In this document: positions 1 to 11,875 of the stretch, piece by piece
Numbering within the stretch: position 1 is the first letter of the stretch
Layout: the number at the start of each line of letters is the position of its first letter
Source: Neurospora intermedia
Taxonomy: Eukaryota > Ascomycota > Sordariomycetes > Sordariales > Sordariaceae
NCBI GenBank assembly: GCA_037102815.1
Contig: BTPP01000008.1
Span: 2,480,001-2,544,000 of the forward strand
DNA: 64,000 bases
Direction: 5' to 3'
Made by a program: the position numbers and the translations under genes
The notes under the pieces: model-generated
Databases searched by the model: none
What the model was told of the DNA's origin: nothing
What the model saw: only the letters and a program-made list of their open reading frames with translations

Positions 1-1
1 C

Positions 2-400
2 AGCTCAGAAAAAAACCCAAACCGCCGCCGCTCAACAGGCGGCAACGTTGCAATGTTCCACATTGGCGAGTCGTCTGACGATGAAGGCCCGCTGGTTGAT
101 ACTCGCTCTGCTGGAAGAATGCGAAACGGCAGCCCTTTTGCACGCGCGCGTTCGCCTCCTCCTAGTGGGTTCGACAGCGAAGTCAACCGTCTGCACCTGG
201 CCGTCCGCGCTCAGAAGCCCGTAGGGATTTATGCCTCGGGCGCGGTGTATACTGGCAGAGCGCTGGCGGAGTGGAGTCTGGTGGTGAGTGAGTGCAACAG
301 CTTTGTGGAGCGGAGGAGGGGTGAGGGTGTTTTGGGGTTGAAGGATGTGGAGGTGCCGAACTTGGGGGTAGAGGGTATGGGGTTGAAGAGAGGGGGTTAA
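2..400 (+). CDS. 3' end of a conserved fungal protein (partial)
   Basis: The reading frame is open from the left edge of the window to a TAA at 398-400, so this is the C-terminal part (about 132 residues) of a gene that starts upstream. An ATG at 53 is in frame but need not be the start, because coding-like sequence (SSEKNPNRRRSTGG) precedes it. The tail holds a compact block, EVNRLHLAVRAQKPVGIYAS followed by YTGRALAEWSLVV and SFVERRRGEGVLGLKDVEVP. It resembles the conserved C-terminus of a Pezizomycotina proline/serine-rich family whose function I do not know. An arginine/serine-proline stretch (ARSPPPSGF) precedes the block. The end of the gene is well supported; the identity is not. Confidence 0.55.
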   Translation, partial: SSEKNPNRRRSTGGNVAMFHIGESSDDEGPLVDTRSAGRMRNGSPFARARSPPPSGFDSEVNRLHLAVRAQKPVGIYASGAVYTGRALAEWSLVVSECNSFVERRRGEGVLGLKDVEVPNLGVEGMGLKRGG

Positions 401-3092
401 AAAGCCCCGCCCCGAAAGATACCATGATGGCTGTCGATACAGCGAACATGCGGTGGAAAAGCTGGCTGGAAGAGAGCCGGAATGACTTTTGGAATGACAT
501 TTCTCTCTGTGTTTTGGATTTGTCTGTTGTTGAGATACCCTCCCCCTTTTATCCCCTTTTAACGTGCGTTTTTCAGCAATGACGGCACACCTCATGGGAT
601 CTGCCTGCATCATCATTAACATCATCATATCATCATCATCTACAACCATCATGTACCCACCTACCCGTCTGTCTCTACGACGTCAACATATTCTCTTTAT
701 CACTCACCCAACAAGCAACTAACACTGGCGTTCACGGTCGACTTACATATCTCCTTGATCACCTAATTCGCTTCGTCATCACATTTTGACGCTTGCTCTG
801 AATTTCTTTTCTTGTTTTCTTCACCTTGCTGCATAGATCACACACACGCAAAAGCTTCACACATCCCTACATACTTGTACATGTACACACGGCTGGGTTT
901 CACAGCACACCGTTGGGGATTTTTGTGTGATATATACAAACACATATTCTACCACATATCTCATAGCTCTCTCAATTCTTCTGTTCATGGTTCCCGCACG
1001 GCGCAGGGCTGGCTTCTTTTGGTTTTGGTTTTGGCTTCTCGGTTGGAACTTGGCAAGTTTGGGTGGAGAGAGTTTCTTTTATTTTATTCATTTTCCTTTC
1101 TTAGGGGTCGTAAGTGTGGCATGCGGTGGCAGGGCATTGTGATGCCCCTGGATTGGGTGCGGTGATTGCAGGTGGTCATAGAAGGAAAAGTACCGGAGGC
1201 ATTGATTACACTGGTGGTAATATACTTGTTGAATACACTTGAGCGTTGCTACGGCAAGGATGATGTGCGTGCGTGCGTAGTGGCCGTGTGCTGTGGTGGT
1301 GACTGACCGTTTGTCTTAGGAGGGAGTGGCCTTTGGGAGGATCGCGTGTGTGCGGAATACTAGAGATCTTTAGGAGAAAGTACCTCTATCCAACGTAGCA
1401 CAAGATCTCATCTACGCAAACAACCTCGTATGTTTGCCTGCCCATTGCATTTGCTTACCTCTTCCCCTCCATTACTCTTCTACTCTTTCATTCTGCTTCT
1501 TTTCTTCCTCATATAACTCCTCCTACCCAAATATTCTCTAAAAAGTAATTCCATCAACAACGCGGTACTACACCACAATATCTGACCATTGTACAAAGGC
1601 ATACTCACAGCCTGGTGAATTCGATACTATCTACGCACTCACTCCTTTCTCCGTTTCTAATATGAAGTCCGGAGATGTCCTCTCCGATCCACCATCTTTT
1701 TTGACTCTTTTATCTCCTCTAATCTCCGCAAGTCGACCGATATTTCCTCTCTCCGGTTCGATGAAAGTTGAAGATAGCGACTCCCTCGATCCCACCTTAT
1801 TTGCCAGCAAATGGAGGAGCGTTGAATATCAGACTGCATAAGACCAGAAATGGAGTCCGCTTGCGGTGGGGCGGGGGGCCCGTTTGTGGAGAGGATGGGG
1901 AAGGGTTGGATCATCTCCTGGGTGGGAATGAGGTGAGGGGAGGGGGAGGTGAGATGGGGGTGAGTGATGGACGGCACTGAGGGGGAGGACTGGAGATGTG
2001 GTGGATGAGTGATTGACGACTGGAGGATACGATGACTGGATGAGTGGAGGATTGACAATTCATGACTGAACGACTGACGACTCAACGACGAATACGACAT
2101 AGCAACGAAGCAGGCGATGACATTACGACTTGGACCACCGAGAATATCCACTTGTTTACAGGCAACTGAGCTCACGATATACGAAGCCTGTGCCCATCTT
2201 GGGAGTAACGATAGCGAGGCTTGGTTTCGTCCGACTCTTCTTATTTTTGTTTTCTTCGTTTGGAGAGAAACCTTGGCGTTGATATCATCGGTCACTGCCA
2301 CAAGGCACCTGCGAAGCCAAACGACTTGGAGACGGGAGCTTTGCTATCACGGAGCTCAAGATATCCTTCTGCTTTGCGGCTTGTTGACGATGACAGCGTA
2401 AGCAGCAGGAGCAGCAGGAGCAACAGCGGGATTTGGCACATTTCCCATGTACATCTTCAACGCCACGTATCTCGGTACAGCTACTTCGAATATCAATAAA
2501 CTGACTACAACAAGCCATACGAGGATGGGCCTTTGAGCAAACGATATCAGCCTCGGAGACAGCAGCAATTTGAATCAACTTGGGATTTTACTCACGGCGG
2601 AATTAACGGCGACCCTTCAGTGACAGAGAAAAGCAAGGCTCTGACGAAAATTGTCGTCTTTCATACGTACCTCGACTGAATCAACGGACCAGCTGCGGAT
2701 GGATGGACGTTGTCTGTCAAGGCCCTCGCAAGGAAGCTCCCAAGGTCAAGGTTTCCATCGGATCTTGGGCAACTGTCTGGAGATTACATCGATTCGTTTC
2801 ACTCCTTCTTGCCATCTCTAACAAGGCTGGAAGAACTTTCGAGAGCGAGAAAAACAGAAAGAAAAACAAATCCTTTGATCTCGACGTGTCACATTCACCA
2901 CTGCTGCACTAACACTTATACGCAGCAAGGGAGGAACTGACGTGCGTCACAAACAGGAGGTAGATACTTTGGCATAAGCGGATAAGGATTTCTCTGCCAA
3001 AACCTGCACTAACCGCCTAGGCCAAGCAGACACGCGCAAGCACCTGACGGCGCGTTTGGAGTGGGGCGGTGTGTGTTTTTGTTTCGCGCGCC
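401..3092. other. Intergenic region upstream of the RecQ gene
   Basis: No convincing gene seen. The open frames here (for example 1657-2301 on the minus strand) lack recognisable domains and are rich in Ser/His/Pro from simple sequence. The segment probably holds the 3' UTR of the left gene and the promoter and leader of qde-3. There are pyrimidine-rich stretches around 1430-1560 and a short CAGCAGGAG run at 2403-2426. Confidence 0.5.
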
Positions 3093-3200
3093 ATGGCGGA
3101 ACGGGAACGGGAAGGAAGCTCCTGTACGAGTTCGAGTATTACTACTACTAGTAGAGGTACTACCCCACTGTCTCTGTCGCCGCCGCCGCCGCAGAAGCAG

Positions 3201-3231
<31 letters not shown>

Positions 3232-4364
3232 AGCAGCAGAACACGTCTGACACGCGATCCAATCAGTTGTCGTCGTCGTTGAGGACTTTTACTACTTCTG
3301 CGACTTCTGAGACTTCCTCCTCGGTGCTGCAGAGTACTACTACCTCTAACCACCAGGTGCTGCCGCTGCCGCTGCCTTCCACGTCTTCTTCTCCTTCCAC
3401 GTCTACGTCTTTCAGTTCGTCACTGTCGTCGTGGGTGCCTCATTCCCTAAAAGTTCTTTACCATTTCACTGCCGGCTCAGTTACTACTGCTGCTGCCTCT
3501 AGTAATAGACCTGCTACAGTGCTAAATCCCAATGCGTCCGGCGGCGTGCTCGCCCGGTTGCTCACCAGTTCGACAGCGCAATCCACGCTCATGACGCGCA
3601 ACAATTGGGGGGAACAAGTTTCTTGGTTGAAGAGATCGGGAAATTCCATTGTCGTTCCACAGGGGCCCGTGTATCCTTCTGCTGCTGCTTCGATACAAAC
3701 TACGACACCAACAACAACAACAACAATAACACCAAGCGCGATCGAAGACGGTTATTCCTCGACGAGCAGTTTTCCACAAGATAACAGAAATTTATTCCCC
3801 TTATATTCCACTCCGGCTGTCACCAATCCACAAGTCAGTGGAAGTGGAAGTCTTGGAGGAGCAGGAAGAGGAAGAGGAGGAGGAAGAGTGGGAGGAGGAG
3901 GACCACCAGTCCAGCAGCAACAACAACCACTGGGACCACCACCACCTCCACCTCCACCACCACCACAACAACCAACTCCAAACCCAACCTCGACCTCAAC
4001 CTCAACCCTTGCGAACTCGAGATACACAAGCACCACATCCTCGACAAATGACGCCCGACCCGCTACACGCCAACAGATTGCCCCCGAGGTAGGAGCTTCG
4101 ACGGATCAGGATTCACTTGGACTTGGAGGAGGAGGAGGAGGAATGGCGAAGCTCTCAGTCAAGAATAACCTGCCACGGCCGCACTTGGTCTCCTTGTCGT
4201 CGTCAACGACAGGGTCTGGGTCTGGGTCTGGGTCTGCGTCTAGGTCAGCTTCTGCTAAGCACGGAAGTGCCAGTTCCAGTACCTTTGATCAACAACAACA
4301 ACACCACCCCCAACCACAACAAAAGCGCCAGCGGTCGCAATCAGAAGCACGACAACAGCAGCAG

Positions 4365-4399
<35 letters not shown>

Positions 4400-7300
4400 A
4401 CAACAACAAGCACAGCAACATGCACATTCTACATATGCACAAAGACCCCAACCAACCCCCCAACCACGACCACCCCAAAACCTACTGACACCTGCTTCAA
4501 CCACCGGTGCCAGCGTCGGCCCGCTCCAACGCGCATACTCGGTTTCATTAGCTGCGAGACAGTCCCCCTCGACAAACCTGATCCGTCCAAATACCGACTC
4601 GCCAGCTCCCCACACTTTACACCTCAAAAACAAGAAGAACCTCCGTCACCCCGCCCCCACGCCCGACAGTCCGATCGTAGACGACGATATTTTCTCCGAC
4701 GCCGTCGATCTTACCGAAGAACTCGATCATGACCACGATCCGAACGGCAAAGACAAAGACCACACCGATAACGACAACACAGTCGCTTCCAGTTCGCTAA
4801 TAGGGTTCGGCGATGACAAGTTACTGTGGCGGGAGGATTTTGCTGAGCGTGCAGATCCCGACGATGAAAGAGCTGGGAGCAGGCCTCGCCAGGTCAAGAA
4901 ACGGAAGATATCGAATGACTACATTATGAAGGATGAGGATGTCTCGCTTTTTGATGATGAAGGCGAGGAGGACGAGTTTATGGATATCAATGAGCTAGTT
5001 CAGGGGGATCGGGAAAGTACTCCGAAGCCAAAGGCTACATCGAGGTCTGTCTCGACGAGGCTGCCGCCTACAGTATCGCTGCAACGAGGTCGGTCTCCTA
5101 AGAGGAAGGAGGCTTCAGTTGAAAAGCGCACAACGGAAAACCAGCAACAGGCTGACAGAGAAGACGAACCGTCGTTTATGTCAAGTCCAGATGTCGACAA
5201 CTCCCGCAAGCGAAAGTCATCTGGATCGCCAAAAGGTTTAACGACGCCAAGACCCCACCAGAGGCAAACGGAAGAGGTCCCAGGTACGACCACCGTCAAG
5301 AAGCCACGGCGCAGTGAAGTGATGGACTCGGAGGACGAGGCATTCACTCCTCTTTCTGCTGGGTCGCTACCTGGGAGTGCGGAGTTCTTCAGAAGCGGTG
5401 GGACCACCACACGGGAATTGGGTTTGGACGAAGACACGGTTATGGACACGCCTAGTAGGCCACCGGTCGAGTCCACTTTGCCAACTCTAGAGTCAGTGGA
5501 AAGTCGACCACCACCACCACCGCCGCCCATGGATCTCCCATCACAGCGAAAACCGCTAGAGCCGTTGAACACTCCGCGCAACCAGCTGCTTGAGTCGGTC
5601 GAAAGGCCAACACAGCAGCCGTCGGTTGGCCCAAGTTTCGCACAGAGTAGCACACTCGCCGAAAGCTCCCTGCCGCCGTCAATGCCGCCGCCAAGTGAAG
5701 ACCCCCTCAACACCAGGGAGAACAGCAACCTTGAGGAGTTCGACTACAAGCTTCACAAACCCCTGCTAGACCTTTTCGTCAACACACCCGCAATCTTGGA
5801 AAGAGAACTGAGCGCCGTTAATGACGAGCTTCAGGAAAACATGATCAAGCTGCGGGACTGTCTGCGGCTGCCCAGGGAAGAAAGAGATAGGGCACGCGAA
5901 GAGGTGAAGAAGGAAAAGGAAATGCTCAAGCGACGGGACATTGCGCTCAGAGCCCTCCAGGAAGAACACAAGCTGTACGTCAAGAAACGCAAAGAGCATA
6001 ATTCGATCAACGACGAAATCGTTCGCGCTTATGCTGAAGAAGACGATGAGTACGAGGATCAGTTAATGGCGCAGCTGGACAAGTTGGATGATGAGATTGA
6101 GGCTATCGTAAAGAGTCTGACAAGGCTTATCGTGGCGGCGGGGATCACGGAGAAGAGCTTTGACCTAAAGAAGGAGGAGGAAGAGGAGGAGGAGAAGCCG
6201 ATCATTATAGCGACTCCGACACCCTCGACGAGGACCGAGGCCCCGGTTCTGCCGACGACCGAGTATCATAATTCCCAGCAGGTCATATTGCAGACTCAAC
6301 ATCCTGCTGTACAGCAGACTGCTCACCGGATGCCACCACCTCCGACGCCCAGTTTTCAAACGGCGCGCCAGACTCCGGCCTCATATCAGAGCAGACCAAC
6401 CAATAACTCGTTTCCTGACATCTCGGCGGAAGAAGCCATGATGTTCGACGAAGAAGATCCCTTCATGGAACAACAGCACGCTCCGGCTTCTGCTCCTTTC
6501 CAGGCCACCCTTCCCCAGCGCAACAGCCCTTTCAAAGCCGCCCCGTCCAAGCCAGTCCACGGCCACGATTACTTTGACGATGAAGACGACGATGCCGACC
6601 TCCTGGCAGCAGTAGACAGTGTCGAGACGTATACTTCCACGGCCGCCACCACCACCAACAACAACAACAACAACAATCACTTACGATCACAATCGGTGAT
6701 GTCGACATCCACAGCTACCACGATCAAACCGAGGAAACGCAACGAAAATGCCAATGCCAAGAAGGCCAAGTCCTTACATGCGAAACTGTCGATGCCACCC
6801 GAAAAGATGAAGTATGCGTGGTCGAATGATGTGAGGAAGGCGCTAAAGGATAGGTTTCGCATGTCAGGGTTCAGACAGAATCAGTTGGAGGCTATCAATG
6901 CTACTTTGGGTGGTAAGGTGAGTTCTCCGTCCTTTACCTGTCTGGGAGAAACCAAGAAGAGAGAGAAAGGGGAAGGACGAAAATGGACTTTGCTGACTTT
7001 CGAAAGGACGCTTTTGTGTTGATGCCGACTGGTGGTGGAAAGTCTCTGTGCTATCAGTTGCCGGCTGTAGTCAGGAGCGGCAAGACGCGTGGTATCACAG
7101 TCGTCATCTCCCCTCTGCTAAGTCTGATGCTGGATCAAGTCAACCATTTGGCAAACCTGATGATCCAAGCTTACGCTTTCAACGGAGACATGAACTCAGA
7201 AATGCGCCGAATGGTGTTTCAAAAGCTTGATGCCGAGCATCCTGAGCATGAGCTCCAACTGCTCTATGTCACCCCGGAGATGGTGAGCAAGAACCAGACA

Positions 7301-10164
7301 TTCGTCAACAAAATGATGGACCTTTACCGGAGGAAAAAGCTGGCTAGAATTGTTATCGACGAGGCTCACTGCGTCAGTCAATGGGGCCATGACTTCCGAC
7401 CCGATTACAAAGCTATAGGAGAGTTTCGTAAGAGGTTTCCCGGAGTTCCGGTCATGGCTTTGACAGCGACGGCAACACAGAACGTCATCTTGGATGTCAA
7501 GCATAACCTGGCAATGGAGGACTGCCAGACTTTCTCCCAGAGCTTTAATCGGCCGAACCTCTACTATGAGGTCAGGATGAAGGAGCAGAATCTGATTGCC
7601 CGCATCGCAGAGTTGATTAAGGAGAAGTATGACGGCCAGACGGGTATCATCTACACTTTATCAAGAAAGAGCGCCGAGAACATTGCCAAGAACCTCCAGG
7701 AAAAACACCGCATCAAAGCAAAGCACTACCATGCCTCCATCACCACCGACGAAAAGATCAACGTTCAGCATGAATGGCAAACCGGCCGAGTCAAAGTCGT
7801 GGTAGCCACTATTGCCTTCGGCATGGGTATTGACAAGCCCGATGTCCGCTTCGTTATTCACCAGCACATCCCCAAGTCGCTCGAAGGTTACTATCAAGAA
7901 ACCGGCCGCGCCGGACGTGACGGCCAGCCATCGGACTGCTACTTGTACTTTGCCTATGGCGACATTCAATCCCTACGCCGTATGATCGCCGACGGTGAAG
8001 GTGACTACGCGCAAAAGGAGCGTCAGCTACAAATGCTCAACCGTGTGGTCAGCTATTGCGAGTCGCAGCACACGTGCCGGCGCGAAGAAGTGCTCCGCTA
8101 CTTTGGCGAGGAGTTTGACTACCGGAAGTGTAGAGACGGATGCGATAACTGCCGGAACGGACGCATCTCGAAGTCGACGGAGATGAGGGATTTTACGGAA
8201 ATCGCCTTCGCGGCGATCGAGGTGGTGAAGAGCCAGCAGCCCATTACACTGGGCAAGCTATGCGATATCCTGATGGGCAAGAGGAAGAACGAGCACGGTG
8301 GCGTGTGTCACTTTGGTATCGCCAAGGGGAGCACGCAGAGGGAGCTGCAGAGGATCGTGCTGCAGCTGAATTTCCACAAGGCGCTGGGCGAGGACAATAT
8401 TATGAATGGGGCGGGGATGCCTATTACCTACTATATTGTGAGTGCTGTCCTGGTCGGTCTTACATATCTGGCTTTGTTGCTTTGCTAACACAGCAGCTCA
8501 TACAGACTGGCCCTGAAGCTGGTGCTTACCTTTACAATGGCAAGCGGTTGATGCTGCCAGTTCCCTCAAACAAGTCCGTCGAACCCCCGTCTCGGTCTAA
8601 GCAGCGGAGCCGTCGAGTTGATGAGGACATGGATGAGCAAGAACTTCCCACCCTGCAACGACCGCCAACATCAACAAATGTCTCTTCACCCGTTCGAGCC
8701 ACTAAGAAACGGAATTCCAAAAAGGTTTTACCAACCCTTATTGCCGACTACGAAGAGCCCAGCTCCGACGGTCCTCACGGTCCTCTCCACGCCAATGGCT
8801 ACGAGCGCGATAACTTTGTCGTATCCGATAATGTTGAACCCGAAGAGGAAGAAGATGCCTTCGAACCTGTCCGCCCCTCGCGGCGCGGCCCATCTTCCCG
8901 CGCTACCCGCCCTCAACACCGCCAAACCACCCTTTATGACACCCTCTCCCACACCCAACAATCCCAAACCCTTTCCCAACACCTCGACACTTTGGGTCCG
9001 CCCATAGACGCCCGCACCATGCAAAACCCCCGCTACGCCCAGCTCGACGAGGTCCACCAGGATATTGTCGATGCCTTTGTTGAAGAGGTCAAGGTCTTCG
9101 AGGAGGACTTCCGCAACAGAAACCACATGCGCAAACCCATCTTCACCGAAACGCATTACCGCGAGATGGCAATCCGGTGGACGCGCACGTTGGACGCGAT
9201 GCGCGCGATCCCAGATATCAACCAGGATAAAGTAGATCGGTATGGTGCCAAGTTCATCCCCCTTGTGGAGCGGTTTTATGGAAATTATCGGGAAATGATG
9301 ATGGGGGAAAGGTATGATAATCCTGCTGTGGCTGGTGATGAGGATGGGGATGAGGGTCCCAGGAGGACAGGAAATGGAAAGAGGGGGAATAAGAAGGGAG
9401 GAGGAGGAGGGAATGAAGTGGTGGATTTGATTAGTAGTGATGAGGATGAACCTCCGGCTCGTGCACCATCGCGGAATCCGGGCCGAGGAAAGGCACAGTC
9501 GACACGTGGGGGGCAAACCCAAGACAAAGGCCGAGCAGTCAACCGCCGCGGAGAACCCATTGCCGAAGAAGAAGAGGAAGAAGACTACGGGCTAAGCGAC
9601 CCCGATATCGACGCCATCGATCCAGACGCCATCACCGCCTCCGACAACTCCGACGAAGATGATGATGATGATGATAATGATGATGACCTCGAATCCTCCC
9701 GCTACTTCTCCGGCTCAACAGGTCCGCCCGTCTCCAAAGCCGTGCAGGATGCTCGACTCCGTGAACAACTTTCCATGTACGCCTCCGGCGGTAGCTCCTC
9801 CAAAGGTAGCTACGGCTCAGGTCGCGCATCAGGAGGATCTTCATCGAGAGCATCAGGATCGGGATGGAGAGGTGGAGGAGCAGGTGGGAAGAAATATTAC
9901 AAGAAGAAGAGGGCTGGTTCTTCGGCTGCTGCTGGTGGTGGTGCAGGAGGAGGGGGAGTTACAAAACGGAAGGCGAGTGGGAGTGGCGCGAAGACGGCGA
10001 GGAAGAGGGGTGCATCTACTGCGTCGAAGACAACGACGAGAGGGGGAGGAGCTGGGTCTAGGGGAGGTGGTGCCGGTGGTGCCGGTGGTGGTGCAGGAGG
10101 AGGGAAAAGGAGTGGTGGAGGAGGAATGGGAGGAATGGGAGGGATAAGTGTTATGCCTCATTAG
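3093..10164 (+). CDS. qde-3: RecQ-family 3'-5' DNA helicase, QDE-3/Sgs1/BLM type
   Basis: ATP-dependent helicase that unwinds recombination and replication intermediates. In Neurospora the orthologue QDE-3 is also needed for quelling (transgene-induced RNA silencing) and DNA repair. Three exons: 3093-6917, 7007-8437 and about 8506-10164; introns 6918-7006 (GTGAGT...AAAG) and 8438-8505 (exact acceptor uncertain). Visible in exon 2: Walker A MPTGGGKS (about 7022), DEAH box followed by CVSQWGHDFRPDY (7358), RPDVRFVIHQ-like motif V, the QETGRAGRDG motif VI, and the RQC zinc cysteines ending CRDGCDNC. Exon 3 carries an HRDC-like segment (about 9040-9300) and a Gly/Lys/Arg-rich tail. The long N-terminus has poly-Gln, poly-Pro and acidic patches. 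Start uncertain: the ATG at 3093 has a strong context (GCCATGG) and would give about 2304 residues. The ATG at 3591 begins MTRNNWGEQVSWL, which I remember as a conserved Sgs1 N-terminus, and would give about 2138. The published QDE-3 is shorter, as I recall. Confidence 0.88.
3203..3240 (+). repeat. CAG repeat coding a poly-Gln tract (RecQ N-terminus)
   Basis: A near-pure CAG run encodes about nine consecutive glutamines between EQ-rich flanks. It lies only in the part of the RecQ protein upstream of the alternative ATG at 3591. It is translated only if the 3093 start is used. Confidence 0.85.
4353..4409 (+). repeat. CAG/CAA repeat coding 19 glutamines in the RecQ protein
   Basis: Nineteen consecutive Gln codons, CAG-rich at the start and CAA-interrupted at the end, inside exon 1 of the RecQ gene. 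They sit in the disordered region before the helicase core. Mixed codons suggest selection for, or at least tolerance of, the amino-acid tract rather than only a slipping DNA repeat. Confidence 0.9.
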
Positions 10165-11257
10165 CATTTTATCGCATATCGCATTTATACAGTGTCTTAT
10201 GGAAGGGAGGCGGATGGGGACGAGGAATAAGCTGGCATAAGCTTGAACCGGCCAGGCCAAAATCAGAATGGCCAGAGAGCTCACCGGGCAATCGAGCTTG
10301 ACACGAGCTTGACATATTAGATATTCCCGAAAATATAGCGGGATTACAAGACACTTACTTATACCTACCTAGTTGAAAGGGACGAGCCAAGTCTATGGTA
10401 TTCGCCAGTTGCGCAACGTTGAGTTTTATCGTTCGTGGAGTTTAATCGTGGAGTGTTCGTCGTGAACTATTTGTTGTGCAGTTTTCGTTGTAGAGGTTAG
10501 GTCAGGACAGTTGAAAGGGGAAGTCCAAAGGGTAGGTCGAAAGGAGAAGTCGAAAGGAGAAGTCGAAAGGACAAGTCAAGATGATACGGCAGTACCCAAT
10601 AGAGGTACCACTCAGACAAAACACCAATAACCCTTCAACCATAACACCAGCAAGCCAACACTTTCGGTACCTCTAGGATAGTAGGTACCTGCCCAGAATA
10701 TCTTTTCCGGTAGGTTGTCATGTTACACTCCATCCCATCGCTTAGCGTCGCTCGGTATCTCTATCTCTACCTCTACCTCTACCTCTACCTGTAGTCCTCT
10801 GCTACCGGGAAATTGTCGACGACTTAGGTTGGGAGGCAAGATGGTTGAGAATAGAAGGGGATGAGAATGGATGGAGATGCGGCTGATGCGAGTGTAGTGA
10901 ACACTGGACAGGTAAGGTAAGGTATTTTCAGATGTGGTTTGATGTTGACAAGTAATTCGTGGGATGGCGTGGTTAGCTGAGTTTGTGGGGGAGGGTGGGC
11001 TTTGAGGTAGTACGTTTGATGGTGATGGTGATGGTGATGGTGGTACCTAGTGATGGTAGTTTGTTTACTTCGAAAAGGGGTTATCACATACTGGGTACAC
11101 TTGGTTTCGAGTTGCGTGGGACTGTTTGGGACGGGAAGTGAGAGAGAGCGCTAGGTTACATAAGCATTATAGATAGACTACCTACCTACCTACTCGACTA
11201 GGCAACATTGGGAGAAGCCGTTGATTTCTCAGTTGATGATCTGTCCAAGGCATGGTA

Positions 11258-11294
11258 CTTGCTTGCTTGCTTGCTTGCTTTCTTTCTTTCTTTT
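11258..11294. repeat. CTTG/CTTT tetranucleotide repeat
   Basis: Five to six CTTG units run directly into CTTT units. This is a noncoding microsatellite between two convergent genes. Confidence 0.8.
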
Positions 11295-11692
11295 CTCTTC
11301 ATCTAACTCGTATCTGCTTCTAAAGTAGCTGTGCGTAGCTAAACTTTCCGTTCTGTTCCGTTCCGAAGCTCTCTCGTCTCTTCTCGTGTTCACAAAAGTA
11401 ATTAGATACTAATTCTATCCTTCCTCCTTACTAACTCCAAACTGATTCCGATAAAGTGTAAACCGTTCCATAACCAAAAAGAAGATCCGATGCAAGAAAG
11501 TAACGTAAAGTATGCAAGTGTAATATGGATTGGAGTAGAAATTAAAGGATTAAAACAAATGACGATAATGATGCCAAATCCCTTCTCTTCCTTTCCGTCC
11601 GTGAATAATCCAGTTGGAGTGCCAGTTGCCAATATGTGCCAGTGCGGTGTGGTATATGTAAAACCGAAAAAAAAAATGCCATATGCATGAAA

Positions 11693-11732
11693 ATGTGTGT
11701 GTGTGTCTCTCTGTCTCTCTGTGTGTGTGTGT
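11693..11732. repeat. TG/TC dinucleotide microsatellite
   Basis: Alternating blocks of TG and TC/TCTG repeats, noncoding, about 145 bp past the stop codon of the minus-strand gene and therefore probably in its 3' UTR or just beyond. Confidence 0.8.
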
Positions 11733-11875
11733 CCTCAAGTTTCAGCCTCCGTCTCCGTGTCTCATGTGCAGACTTCTCTCATATATAAATAGAGTGTTTC
11801 TTCCCTCATCCCTTCACTTTCTTCTTTAATCCTATGCACCCCCCTTTCCCTCCACACTCCCACCTGACAACAATA

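Larger units (their letters stand above)
10165..11875. other. Convergent intergenic region with microsatellites
   Basis: This lies between the 3' ends of the RecQ gene and the minus-strand gene at 11876. No gene seen. It holds several short tandem repeats, among them TACCTC units (10766-10790), GGTGAT units (11018-11041), CTTG/CTTT units (11258-11294) and TG/TC units (11693-11732). A repeated GTCGAAAGGA-like unit occurs at 10535-10577. Confidence 0.6.

Noticed and set aside
1657-2301. 214-codon minus-strand open frame upstream of the RecQ gene
   Set aside because: No domain character. The His/Pro/Ser repeats come from GGGGAGG-type simple sequence, and no supporting motif or conserved block was seen.
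7661-7969. Minus-strand open frames opposite the RecQ helicase core
   Set aside because: Shadows of a strongly conserved coding exon on the other strand.
9853-10284. Minus-strand Ser/Thr/Arg-rich frame opposite the RecQ tail
   Set aside because: Arises from the GGA/GGT-rich Gly tail of the RecQ gene read backwards.
11781-11790. TATATAAAT-type sequence as a promoter
   Set aside because: It lies 3' of the minus-strand gene and of the RecQ gene, with no gene starting nearby.
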